DNA from: Bradyrhizobium niftali
GTDB lineage: Bacteria; Pseudomonadota; Alphaproteobacteria; Rhizobiales; Xanthobacteraceae
Length of the DNA: 64,000 nt
Direction of reading: 5' to 3'
Assembly: GCF_004571025.1 (NCBI RefSeq)
Contig: NZ_SPQT01000018.1
Span: 1-64,000 of the forward strand
Made by a program: the position numbers and the translations under genes
In this document: positions 35,488 to 43,760 of the stretch, one piece after another
Layout of the letters: every line of letters begins with the position of its first letter
How positions within the stretch are numbered: the first letter of the stretch is position 1
Notes under the pieces: model-generated
The model's input: the letters and a program-made list of their open reading frames with translations, nothing else
What the model was told of the DNA's origin: nothing
Databases searched by the model: none

Positions 35488-35512
35488 CGACAGAGGCTGG
35501 TAAGGCTGTCCG

Positions 35513-36166
35513 ATGAAAGGTTTCTGGCACGACGCGGCCGAGTTCTTCCCGATCCTGATGAGCGGCGTCGCGCTGACGATCATTGTCACCATCGGCTCGC
35601 TGCTGCTCTCGACGGTGCTGGGTCTGATCTGGGCGATGATGCGGGTCTCCGGCATCAAGGTGCTGTCGATGCTCAGCGCCAGCCTGATCAACGTGATCCG
35701 GGGCATCCCGATCATCGTGCTGTTGTTCTACCTCTATTTCGTGATGCCCGATCTCGGCGTGACGCTCTCCGCGTTGCAGGCCGCGATTCTCGGGCTCGGC
35801 ATCGCCTATTCGGCCTACCAGGCGGAAAACTTCCGCGCCGGCATCGAGGCGATCGACAAGGGCCAGATCGAGGCGGCGCAGTCGATCGGCATGGGCTGGT
35901 GGCTGACGATGCGCCGCGTGGTGCTGCCGCAGGCGGTGCGCATCGTGCTGCCTCCTTACGGCAACGTCATGATCATGATGCTGAAGGATTCCTCGCAAGC
36001 CTCCACGATCACAGTCGCTGAGCTCGCCCTGCAGGGCAAGCTGATTGCGTCCTCGACCTTCAAGAACACCAATGTGTTCACGCTGGTCGCGCTGATGTAC
36101 CTCACCATGAGCATTCCGCTGATCCTGCTGGTCCGTCACTTCGAAAAGCGGGCGGGCAAGAAATGA
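35513..36166 (+). CDS. Polar amino-acid ABC transporter, permease
   Basis: Inner-membrane channel of 217 residues with about five spans, of the HisMQ/GlnP type. The EAA loop is visible as IEAAQSIGMGWWLTMRRVVLPQAVRIVLPP (about 116-145), which contacts the ATPase. The family signature FRAGIEAIDKGQIEAAQS is in the same place. Only one permease is encoded, so a homodimer is expected. Its stop overlaps the ATPase start by four bases. Confidence 0.94.
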   Translation: MKGFWHDAAEFFPILMSGVALTIIVTIGSLLLSTVLGLIWAMMRVSGIKVLSMLSASLINVIRGIPIIVLLFYLYFVMPDLGVTLSALQAAILGLGIAYSAYQAENFRAGIEAIDKGQIEAAQSIGMGWWLTMRRVVLPQAVRIVLPPYGNVMIMMLKDSSQASTITVAELALQGKLIASSTFKNTNVFTLVALMYLTMSIPLILLVRHFEKRAGKK

Positions 36167-36894
36167 TCGAGCTCACTGACGTTCACAAGAGCTTTGGCCA
36201 GAACGAGGTGCTCAAGGGCATCACGGCCTCCGTGCAGAAGGGCGAGGTGGTCTGCATCGTCGGCCCCTCCGGTTCCGGCAAGTCGACCATTTTGCGTTGC
36301 ATCAACGGGCTGGAAAGCTACGACCGCGGCGAGATCAGTGTCGAAGGATTGAAGGTCGACCGCGATGCGGCGTCGATCGTGAAAGTTCGCACCCAGGTCT
36401 CGATGGTGTTCCAGCGCTTCAACCTGTTTCCGCATCGCACGGTGCTGGAGAACGTGGTCGAGGGGCCGCTCTATGTGAAGAAGGAGCCGCGTGCGCAGGT
36501 GCTCGAGCGCGGCCGCGTGCTGCTTGCCCAGGTCGGCCTCGCTGAGAAAGCCGACGCGCACCCGCCGCAGCTGTCCGGCGGCCAGCAGCAGCGCGTCGCG
36601 ATCGCACGCGCGCTCGCGATGCAGCCCAAGGCCATCCTGTTCGACGAGCCGACCTCGGCGCTCGATCCCGAGCTCGTCGGCGACGTCCTTGGCGTGATGC
36701 GCAAGCTCGCCGACGACGGCATGACCATGGTCGTCGTCACCCATGAGATGGGTTTTGCGCGCGACGTCGCCGACCGCGTGCTGTTCATCGACGGCGGCGT
36801 CATCGTCGAGCAGGGGCCGGCCAAATCGGTGCTCAACCAACCCCAGCACCCGCGCACGCAGGATTTCCTGCGCCGCGTGCTGCATCCGCTCTGA
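36163..36894 (+). CDS. Polar amino-acid ABC transporter, ATPase
   Basis: A 243-residue ATP-binding subunit. Walker A (GPSGSGKST, about 37), Q loop (VSMVFQRFNLFPHRT), signature LSGGQQQRVAIARALA (about 134), Walker B (AILFDEPTSALDP) and the switch His (VVVTHEM) are all intact. It is close to GlnQ/ArtP ATPases. It lies between the permease (overlap) and the FAD oxidase gene (12 bases), so transporter and oxidase are one unit. Confidence 0.96.
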   Translation: MIELTDVHKSFGQNEVLKGITASVQKGEVVCIVGPSGSGKSTILRCINGLESYDRGEISVEGLKVDRDAASIVKVRTQVSMVFQRFNLFPHRTVLENVVEGPLYVKKEPRAQVLERGRVLLAQVGLAEKADAHPPQLSGGQQQRVAIARALAMQPKAILFDEPTSALDPELVGDVLGVMRKLADDGMTMVVVTHEMGFARDVADRVLFIDGGVIVEQGPAKSVLNQPQHPRTQDFLRRVLHPL

Positions 36895-36906
36895 TCGGTC
36901 TTCGCC

Positions 36907-38193
36907 ATGACTGCGCGCCTGCCCCTGCCGCCATCGCTTTATGCCGACACCGCCGTGGCGCCGGTCGCCACGCCGCCGCTCGACGTCGACAAGACCGTCT
37001 CCGTCGCGATTATCGGCGGCGGCTACACCGGCCTGTCCACCGCGCTGCATCTCGCGGAGCAGGGTGTCGAGGCCTTGGTGCTGGAGGCGCAGGAGCCGGG
37101 CTGGGGCGCGTCCGGCAACAATGGCGGCCACACCAATCCCGGCTTGAAGCACGACCCCGATCAGATCGAGGCCGATTTCGGCACTGAACTCGGCCGTCGC
37201 ATGATCGAGTTCTCGTACGGCACCACCAATTTTACCCACGAGCTGATCCGTCGCTACCAGATCCCGTGCGAGGCGCGGCAGAACGGAACGCTGCGTGCGG
37301 CCTATAACGAGGCCAGTGCCGCCGCGATCGAGAAGACCGCGCAGCAATGCATCCGCCGCGGCATGCCGGTGACATATCTGGATCGCGAGCAGCTGCGCGA
37401 GATGACCGGCACCGACCGCTATATCGGCGCCATGCTGGACACGCGCGGCGGCGATCTGCATCCCCTCAGCTACGCTCGCGGTCTCGCGCGCGCCGCGATC
37501 TCGGCGGGCGCGAAGGTGCATGGCGAGACGCCGGCGCTGTCGCTGCGCCGCGACGGTGCGCATTGGCGCATCGAGACGCCGCGCGCGGTCGTTCGTGCAG
37601 ACAAGGTGCTGCTCGCCACCAACGGCTTCACCGATGATCTCTGGCCGGCGCTTCGCCGCACCATCGTTCCGGTGTTCTCCTCGATCGTCGCCTCCGCGCC
37701 GCTCTCCGACGAGGTCGCCCGTTCGATCATGCCGACGCGTCCCGTGCTCTACGAGAGCGGCCACATCACGGTCTATTACCGCATCGACCAGCACAACCGC
37801 CTCTTGATGGGCGGCCGCGGCCCGATGCGCTGGATCAACTCGCCGTCGGATGTCGCCTATCTCATCCGCTACGCCGAGCGGTTATGGCCGCAACTCAAAG
37901 GCGTCGCCTGGACCCATGGCTGGAACAGCCGGCTCGCGATCACCACGGACCACTATCCGCACGTGCATGAGCCCGCCGAAAGCATCCTGATCTCGCTCGG
38001 CTGCAACGGCCGCGGCGTCGCGCTCTCGACCGCGATGGGCGCGCAGCTTGCCCGCCGCCTGATCGGCGGCGCCAGGGCCGAGATCGACATGCCCGTCACC
38101 GGCATCAAGCCGATCCCGATGCATGCATTCTGGCCGGTCGGGGTAACGACCGCGGTCATCACAGGGCGCGTGCGGGACCGTCTCGGTATATGA
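36907..38193 (+). CDS. FAD-dependent amine oxidase, PuuB-like
   Basis: A 428-residue D-amino-acid-oxidase-fold flavoprotein. It has an N-terminal GGGYTGLSTALHLAEQG motif (about 37-53), the WGASGNNGGHTNPGLK block (about 67-82) seen in gamma-glutamylputrescine oxidases and related enzymes, and a C-terminal GCNGRGVALSTAMGAQLA motif. PuuB oxidises gamma-glutamylputrescine to an aldehyde; other members use glycine, sarcosine or opines. Its place 12 bases after an amino-acid transporter suggests that it acts on the imported substrate. Confidence 0.85.
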   Translation: MTARLPLPPSLYADTAVAPVATPPLDVDKTVSVAIIGGGYTGLSTALHLAEQGVEALVLEAQEPGWGASGNNGGHTNPGLKHDPDQIEADFGTELGRRMIEFSYGTTNFTHELIRRYQIPCEARQNGTLRAAYNEASAAAIEKTAQQCIRRGMPVTYLDREQLREMTGTDRYIGAMLDTRGGDLHPLSYARGLARAAISAGAKVHGETPALSLRRDGAHWRIETPRAVVRADKVLLATNGFTDDLWPALRRTIVPVFSSIVASAPLSDEVARSIMPTRPVLYESGHITVYYRIDQHNRLLMGGRGPMRWINSPSDVAYLIRYAERLWPQLKGVAWTHGWNSRLAITTDHYPHVHEPAESILISLGCNGRGVALSTAMGAQLARRLIGGARAEIDMPVTGIKPIPMHAFWPVGVTTAVITGRVRDRLGI

Positions 38194-38195
38194 AG

Positions 38196-38224
38196 AAGGC
38201 GCCGCCTCGTCAGGGCGGCGCCTT
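38196..38224. terminator. GC hairpin between convergent genes
   Basis: A perfect 11-bp stem (arms AAGGCGCCGCC and GGCGGCGCCTT) directly after the PuuB-like gene stop and 20 bases before the end of the convergent His/Gly-rich gene. A short T pair follows on each side. It probably stops both transcripts. Confidence 0.65.
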
Positions 38225-38243
38225 GCAGGAATTGCAGATCGCG

Positions 38244-38462
38244 TCAGCAGCGGCCCTGCTTCCACAGTCCGGGCGGGCACCCGTAACCGCGCCAGCCGAC
38301 CTTGCGTCCATGCGACCATCCGGGCGGCGTGCCATGGTAATGATGGCCCATCGCGTGGCCATGACCGTGCCCGTGTCCCTGCCCGCCCTTGGCCAGGGCA
38401 GGGCTGGTAAATGTGAGGCCGGCCGCAATAATCAGCGATGCGGCGAGCGCAAGTTTCTTCAT
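38244..38462 (-). CDS. Small secreted His/Gly-rich protein
   Basis: A 72-residue protein with a signal peptide (MKKLALAASLIIAAGLTFTSPALA) and a mature part of about 48 residues that begins KGGQGHGHGHGHAMGHHYHG and ends with a Trp/Gly/Cys segment (GWRGYGCPPGLWKQGRC). GGAGG precedes the ATG at 38462. The GH repeats suggest metal binding, possibly nickel, zinc or copper. No family is recognised. It has its own short transcription unit. Confidence 0.75.
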   Translation of the reverse strand: MKKLALAASLIIAAGLTFTSPALAKGGQGHGHGHGHAMGHHYHGTPPGWSHGRKVGWRGYGCPPGLWKQGRC

Positions 38463-38553
38463 CGTGTCCTCCACAGGGGCGAGCGCACTTGTCCATTCAA
38501 TGAACGGACGGTGCGTAGGTAAGTTCCCTGCGAATGTGGAGGAGTCGTGACGC

Positions 38554-40143
38554 TCAGGATTCGGCGACCGCGTCAGCCCACGGGTGGAAGATCTCGACTG
38601 CGCCAGAATTCGTGTCGCCGTCGCGCATGACCACGCTCGGGCAGGCGAACTTCATCGGCACGGCCTGCACCTGCGTCTCCTCATAGTCGAAGCGGGCCGC
38701 AAGCGCCTTGCGTGTGTCCGTCGGCAGCCTGATATCGCCGATCACGACCGCGCCCTCGCTGGCGTCGATGCGCGGCTGATGGATCGCCGCGTCGAGGTCC
38801 ATGCCGAAATCCATCGCGAAGGATGCGAGCTGCATCACCGCGGGCAGGATGCGGCGGCCGCCGGAGGCGCCGATGGCGAGACGCTTGCCGACCCCGGTCT
38901 CGGCGATCACGGGCGTATAGTTGGTGAGGCAGCGCTTGCCAGGTGCGAGCGAGTTGGTGGTTCCCGGCGTCGGATCGAACCACATGATGCCGTTGTTCAT
39001 GGCGATGCCGGTGTGCGGCGTCACGTATTTCGAGCCGAAGGACGAGAGCAGCGTCTGCGTCACCGCGGCGATATTGCCGTGGCGGTCGACGACGGAGAAA
39101 TGCGTGGTGCAGGCCGGTGCCAGATATTCGGCGCCGAGCGAGCGCTTGCCGTCGGCATCGCCCATGTCCTTGAGCCGCTCGCGATAGGCCGCTTGCAGTG
39201 CGAGCGCATATTCGGCGTAGGCCGCCGCATCCGGCGCGGCGCCCGGCTTCAGATTCTGCTGCAACAGGCGCAGCGCATGTGCCATCGTCGGTCCGGCCGT
39301 GAGCTCCGGCGTCGCAAACACCTTGCCGCCGCGATAGGGAATCGCCAGCGGCTCGCGCGGATGGGCGCGGAATGCGGCGAGATCCTCCACCGACAGCGAG
39401 CCGCCGTCGGCCTTGATGTCGGATGCGATGCTCTTGGCGAGATCGCCCTCGTAGAAATCGCGCGGTCCGGCTTCGGCGAGGTGAGCCAGCGTCGCCTTCA
39501 ACTTGTCCTGCGGCAGCCGCGTCTCGAACTTGATGCCCCACGGTGCACTCGGCGGCAGGCCGTCCTTCAGGAACGCCGCTGCGCTTGCGGGATAACGCCG
39601 GAGATCGGCCGCCGAGCTTGCGATCGTCAGTGTGGTCCACCAATCTGCCAGCAGGCCTTCGCCGGCGAGTGCGGCGGCCGGCGCGACCAGGTCTTTCCAC
39701 GGCAGTTTGGCGTGGCGGCGATGCGCTTCCTCCATGCCGGCAACGACGCCGGGCACGGCGATCGCGCCGGGGCCATGGACGTTGCGGTCGTCCTTCACCC
39801 GCGGCCAGGGAAAGAGATCGGAGGCTGCGCCTTCGCCGCTGAGCGGATAGTCCGCGACGCGCAGGCTCTGCGGCGCGCACATGCCGTAGTCGATCACCTC
39901 GTAGCGATTTTCCCTGGCGCGGTAGAGCACCATCGCACCGCCGCCGCCGATGCCGCTGTTCCAGGGCTCCAGCACGTTCAGCGCCATGGTGGTCGCGACG
40001 ATCGCGTCGACGCAATCGCCACCCGCCGCCAGCACTTGCGCCCCCACTTCGGCGGCCCGGCGCGACTGCGCGGCGACGATGCCGCCCTTGGTCTTGACGG
40101 CAGGCTTGCGGACGGTTTGGGCGAGGCTGAACTGGTGAGGCAT
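38554..40143 (-). CDS. Gamma-glutamyltransferase family protein without signal peptide
   Basis: A 529-residue Ntn-hydrolase of the GGT family. The autocleavage site and catalytic Thr are at about residue 346 in ACTTHFSVVD, and the substrate-binding GNIAAVTQTLLSSFGSKY block follows. The N-terminal EPWNSGIGGGGAMVLY motif is also typical. Unlike E. coli and Pseudomonas Ggt, it begins directly at MPHQFSLAQTVRKP without a signal peptide, so it should be cytoplasmic. It could hydrolyse gamma-glutamyl amides. It is divergent from the broken enoyl-CoA hydratase gene. Confidence 0.88.
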   Translation of the reverse strand: MPHQFSLAQTVRKPAVKTKGGIVAAQSRRAAEVGAQVLAAGGDCVDAIVATTMALNVLEPWNSGIGGGGAMVLYRARENRYEVIDYGMCAPQSLRVADYPLSGEGAASDLFPWPRVKDDRNVHGPGAIAVPGVVAGMEEAHRRHAKLPWKDLVAPAAALAGEGLLADWWTTLTIASSAADLRRYPASAAAFLKDGLPPSAPWGIKFETRLPQDKLKATLAHLAEAGPRDFYEGDLAKSIASDIKADGGSLSVEDLAAFRAHPREPLAIPYRGGKVFATPELTAGPTMAHALRLLQQNLKPGAAPDAAAYAEYALALQAAYRERLKDMGDADGKRSLGAEYLAPACTTHFSVVDRHGNIAAVTQTLLSSFGSKYVTPHTGIAMNNGIMWFDPTPGTTNSLAPGKRCLTNYTPVIAETGVGKRLAIGASGGRRILPAVMQLASFAMDFGMDLDAAIHQPRIDASEGAVVIGDIRLPTDTRKALAARFDYEETQVQAVPMKFACPSVVMRDGDTNSGAVEIFHPWADAVAES

Positions 40144-40284
40144 GATGCGGTCTTGTGTCTGTCTTCGGTGGACTTGTCTTCGTGGACTTGGCTTCGTTGC
40201 GCCGACTTGAGGGCTCCGCAATTGGCGAAGCGCGCGGACAATGGCACATTGCGGCCAACGAGAACATCCAATGGGAGAAGCGGC

Positions 40285-40876
40285 ATGGCTGGTGTGAAAC
40301 AGGCGCGGGATGGCGCGGTCGGGATCTTGACGCTGGACGAGCCGGCGAGCCTGAACGCGATGACGCCGGACCTGCTAGGCGCGCTGGCGGTCGCCGTCGG
40401 CGAGATGACGCAGGACGAGGGTGTTCGTGCGCTGATCCTCACCGGCGCCGGGCGCGGCTTCTGCTCGGGACAGAATTTGAAGGCCTCCGCAGCGCTCGGC
40501 GAGGACATCGCGGCCGGCGTGATGCGCTTCTACTGGCCGGCCTTCAGGGCGTTGCGTGAATGCGCTGTGCCCGTCGTCGTCGCCGTCAACGGGGTGGCGG
40601 CCGGCGGCGGCTTCAGCCTCGCGATGGCCGGCGACATGATCGTCGCGGCGCGGTCGGCGAGCTTCATCCAGGTGTTCAGCCGCATCGCGCTGGTGCCCGA
40701 TCTCGGCTCGACCTGGCTGTTGCCGCGGCTGATCGGCCGCCAGCGTGCGCTCGACCTACGAGGCCCAGTTCCGCCGCGAGATCGAGCTTCAGGCCACGAT
40801 CCGCAAGGGCCCAGACGCGATCGAAGGCCGCAACGCCTTTGTCGAGAAGCGTAATGCGAGATTTACGGGGAGATGA
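40285..40876 (+). pseudogene. Enoyl-CoA hydratase/isomerase (PaaG-like) with internal deletion and frameshift
   Basis: The first about 155 residues are a good crotonase domain: LTGAGRGFCSGQNLKA and AVNGVAAGGGFSLAMAGDM oxyanion regions and the PDLGSTWLLPRLIGRQRAL helix. After that the frame changes: the original frame reads Arg/Pro-rich nonsense and stops at 40854. In the next frame, from about 40751 to 40876, the real C terminus appears (TYEAQFRREIELQATIRKGP, ending RNARFTGR). About 60-70 residues between are missing. Full proteins are about 260 residues. A 5'-deletion-free start at ATG 40285 is intact. Confidence 0.85.
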
Positions 40877-40974
40877 GGACCTGCCGCCACGTCGTCGCGG
40901 CCGGGCATCGCCGTCCGAAGGACGGCGTCGCTTCCGCTCGCCTACGTCCCGGCTATCCACGTTCTTCTGACGTG

Positions 40975-41018
40975 AGGGCCAAGACGTGGATGCCCGGGAC
41001 AAGCCCGGGCATGACGAG
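40975..41018. repeat. Palindromic intergenic repeat (GGATGCCCGGG family)
   Basis: Arms ATGCCCGGG and CCCGGGCAT with the left extension ACGTGG. It resembles the unit at 45882-45912 (GTGGATGGCCGGGTCAAGCCCGGCCATGACG type). It lies in the gap between the broken hydratase gene and the 58-residue gene. Confidence 0.65.
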
Positions 41019-41060
41019 TGGAGAGACCGATCTGTTGGGAAAACGGCCGAACCGCAGCGC

Positions 41061-41237
41061 TCAGAGCGTGCGGTTCAGCCGACTGGCCTGATACTTGGCG
41101 CGCCATTTCGGGCCCGGCCCGCGCATGTAGTGCAATTCGGGGCGGTAGGGGTCGCCGGCGACTTTCACCAGCGTCTGCCACTTGGTGGCAACGAAGTTCA
41201 GGGGCTGGCGGAGCAGGGTCAGTGAAGCAAGCAGCAT
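41061..41237 (-). CDS. Short basic protein next to a DUF6894-like gene (58 residues)
   Basis: A 58-residue protein, MLLASLTLLRQPLNFVATKW at the start and basic, Tyr/Arg/Pro-containing at the end (YMRGPGPKWRAKYQASRLNR). It is nine bases after the DUF6894-like gene on the same strand, so both are likely made together. No family is recognised; length and codon use support translation, but not a function. Confidence 0.6.
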   Translation of the reverse strand: MLLASLTLLRQPLNFVATKWQTLVKVAGDPYRPELHYMRGPGPKWRAKYQASRLNRTL

Positions 41238-41246
41238 GGCATCACC

Positions 41247-41480
41247 TCAATGCGGCTTGCCGAGCATGGCGGTGAAGGGGAGGTCGAAGATCTCCTCGCC
41301 GTCGTCGCCGCTGACATGGATCACCCAGTCGCGCCAGTCTTCCGCACCGGGCGTGAGGATCATCGTGCGCATGATCTGGGCGGCGCGGTCGCGTGCCTCG
41401 GTCAGATTGGCTACCGCCGTGCCGTACCGATCGATCAGTGTGCCTTCGGTATTGGAGCAGTGGAAATACATCTGGACCAT
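41247..41480 (-). CDS. DUF6894-like small protein
   Basis: A 77-residue protein beginning MVQMYFHCSNTEGTLIDRYG and including DLTEARDRAAQIMRT-like and GAEDWRDWVIHVSGDDGEEIFDLPF segments. These are hallmarks of the DUF6894 group found in many copies in rhizobial genomes. GGAGG precedes the ATG at 41480. The function is not known; a stress or regulatory role is sometimes suggested from genomics only. It precedes the 58-residue gene. Confidence 0.72.
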   Translation of the reverse strand: MVQMYFHCSNTEGTLIDRYGTAVANLTEARDRAAQIMRTMILTPGAEDWRDWVIHVSGDDGEEIFDLPFTAMLGKPH

Positions 41481-41687
41481 ACACGCCTCCTGTAGAAAGC
41501 GATTGGGACGGCAAACCGATACCACCCCAGGCATTCGCGAAACATTCGGGACGAGCCCGGTAAGGGAATCTACGGAGATTGGTCGGCACCAAGGTCGTTA
41601 TAGGTTTAATCACAGGCGGGTGATGGGCAACTGGACGGCGCTGAGGCGGCATGGAACAACCCTGGAGGATACCTCCGGGAGGCCGCT

Positions 41688-43760
41688 GTGAACTGCTTCA
41701 CATTCTGCTGTGAACGCCCAAGCCTGCGCTTGTTCGCGGTGGCCGTCGTCGGCGTGCTGCTCGGCCTGGCCCCGGCCTCGTCCGAGTCGCTCAGGAGGAG
41801 CGGCTATGCGATCGGCACGGAAAGCTGCGGCAGTGGCGATCTCGCTTTTCCAAGACTCCAGATCGACATGAAGGCCGGATTTTGCGCCGGCCTCGTCGCC
41901 AGCGAGGAGGATCACCTCAAATTTCCGCGCTCGATCGTCCAGGTGCCCGGCCGCGACCTGTTCGTGGTCGCCGACATGGGCGGCTGGGGCCACACCGATG
42001 GACGGCTGCTGCTGCTCGATCCGCATGCGCCCCTGGGCCAGCGGTTCAAGGAGTTGCTGACCGGCCTCGAATACCCGTTCGGCCTCGTGATCGGCCCGGA
42101 CAAGAAGCCCTATGCCTCGACTGCGGAGACGATCTTCCGGTTCGATCCGCTCGCGGACAATCCGCGCGGCACGGTCGAGACCATCATTCGTCACCTGCCC
42201 GGCCGCCGGATCACGCTGCCCGATGGCACCAGGCTCGACGAGAGCGCGCATCCACTCAAGCAGTTCGTCTTCGATCGCGACGGCCGGCTGTTCGTCAATG
42301 TCGGCTCGCACAGCGACGACTGTATCACGCGTGCGCCGATCACAAGACCCTGTGCGGCGGCCGAGGGCGCCTCCGCGATGGCCGCGATCTGGCTGTTCAC
42401 GCCGCCGTCAGGCGGCGTCTTCCCGGCGTTGAAGCCGAACGACCCTGACCCGCCGCACGCCGTCTATGCGCGCGGTCTGCGCAATTCGATGGCGCTGGCA
42501 CTGCATCCGAACTTCCCGGATGCCGGCTACGCCTTCCTGCAAGGCGAGAATGGCCGCGACCTGCCCGACATCTTCAAGCCCAACGAGGAGATCAACGCGA
42601 TCGAGCAGGGCAGGCATTATGGCTGGCCCTATTGCTACGACCTGTCGACGCCGAGCCCCGAATTCAGGATCGTGCTGCAATCCGGGGCCTACAAATCGCT
42701 CTGCACGGCCAACGCGCTCTACAAGCCGCCGTTCTCGCTGCTGCCGCCGCACGGCGCGCCGCTCGCGATGCTCTATTATCACGGTGCGAAATTCCCGGAG
42801 CTCGAGGGCAAGCTGCTGGTCGGCCTGCATGGCTATCGCCCGACCGGCAGCCGCGTCCTCGTCTACGATGTCGACGATCACGGCTTCCCCAAGCCGAGCC
42901 CGGCGCCGGTGCGCTACCACGTCAGCTGCGCGGCAGATCCGACCCACAGCTTCCAGACCGACGCCGGCGAGGCCGCCGCTGCGCCGTTCGAGGAGCTGAT
43001 TGCAGGCTGGCACCGCGTCAACGGCGCGCGGCCGCAAGGCGCGCCGGTCGGCATGACGGTCGCCGAGGACGGCGCGATCTGGCTGGTCGAGGACAAGAAC
43101 CAGACCGTGATCCGCATTGACCGCGCTGCGGGCGATCCGCCGGCGCCGCTGCCTTGCGACACGCGCAGCCAGGCGATGATCGACCAGCTCGCGGCCTTCG
43201 TCACCAGGGACGCGCAGAACAGCATTCGCCTCACCACGCTGCGCAAGGGCCTTGTCGAGAAGCATTGCCTCGGCTGCCATTCGGATTTCGGCCTGAAGGC
43301 AGGACAGCCGGATGCGGAGAAGGACGCAACCGTGCTCCGTTTCATGCTGGCGCAGGACGGCTGGATCTATCCGGGCGACCCTGATGCCGGCAGGCTGCAT
43401 ACGCGCCTTCGCGGTCTCGGCGCGGAGAAGCTGATGCCGCCGGGCGGCGAAAGCCTGCCGAAGACCGAGCCCGGCTATGCGCGTCTGGTCGACACCGCCG
43501 ACCTGCTCGCTGCCAGGATGGTTCCGGGAACGCGGATGCGGATCAAGGCCGGTCCGCCGCAACGCAAGTTCTTTGGCAAGACCAACAAGGAATGCGGCGA
43601 AATACCGGCTGCCAAGGTCGTTGTCGTGACACAAAGGAGCGCTGTAGACAAACCCGGCTTCAGCCGATTCTTCCGGCCGGCCGATCCCTATCTGAACGGC
43701 GAGTGCACCGACGACGATGGCTATTACATCCGGCAGGAATTTCTGGTGCCTGTGCAGTAG
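41688..43760 (+). CDS. PQQ-type sugar dehydrogenase fused to a cytochrome c domain
   Basis: A 690-residue secreted protein with a signal peptide (about 14-33) and a six-bladed propeller of the soluble glucose/sorbosone dehydrogenase type. ARGLRNSMALALHP and GENGRDLPDIFKPNEEINAI (about 264-305) are the family blocks. A c-type heme domain follows with CLGCH near residue 528 and a likely axial Met in EKLMPPGGE near 582. The heme would take electrons from PQQ to the respiratory chain. The start is GTG 41688 with GGGAGG upstream. The substrate is unknown. The end overlaps the next gene by 44 bases. Confidence 0.87.
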   Translation: MNCFTFCCERPSLRLFAVAVVGVLLGLAPASSESLRRSGYAIGTESCGSGDLAFPRLQIDMKAGFCAGLVASEEDHLKFPRSIVQVPGRDLFVVADMGGWGHTDGRLLLLDPHAPLGQRFKELLTGLEYPFGLVIGPDKKPYASTAETIFRFDPLADNPRGTVETIIRHLPGRRITLPDGTRLDESAHPLKQFVFDRDGRLFVNVGSHSDDCITRAPITRPCAAAEGASAMAAIWLFTPPSGGVFPALKPNDPDPPHAVYARGLRNSMALALHPNFPDAGYAFLQGENGRDLPDIFKPNEEINAIEQGRHYGWPYCYDLSTPSPEFRIVLQSGAYKSLCTANALYKPPFSLLPPHGAPLAMLYYHGAKFPELEGKLLVGLHGYRPTGSRVLVYDVDDHGFPKPSPAPVRYHVSCAADPTHSFQTDAGEAAAAPFEELIAGWHRVNGARPQGAPVGMTVAEDGAIWLVEDKNQTVIRIDRAAGDPPAPLPCDTRSQAMIDQLAAFVTRDAQNSIRLTTLRKGLVEKHCLGCHSDFGLKAGQPDAEKDATVLRFMLAQDGWIYPGDPDAGRLHTRLRGLGAEKLMPPGGESLPKTEPGYARLVDTADLLAARMVPGTRMRIKAGPPQRKFFGKTNKECGEIPAAKVVVVTQRSAVDKPGFSRFFRPADPYLNGECTDDDGYYIRQEFLVPVQ

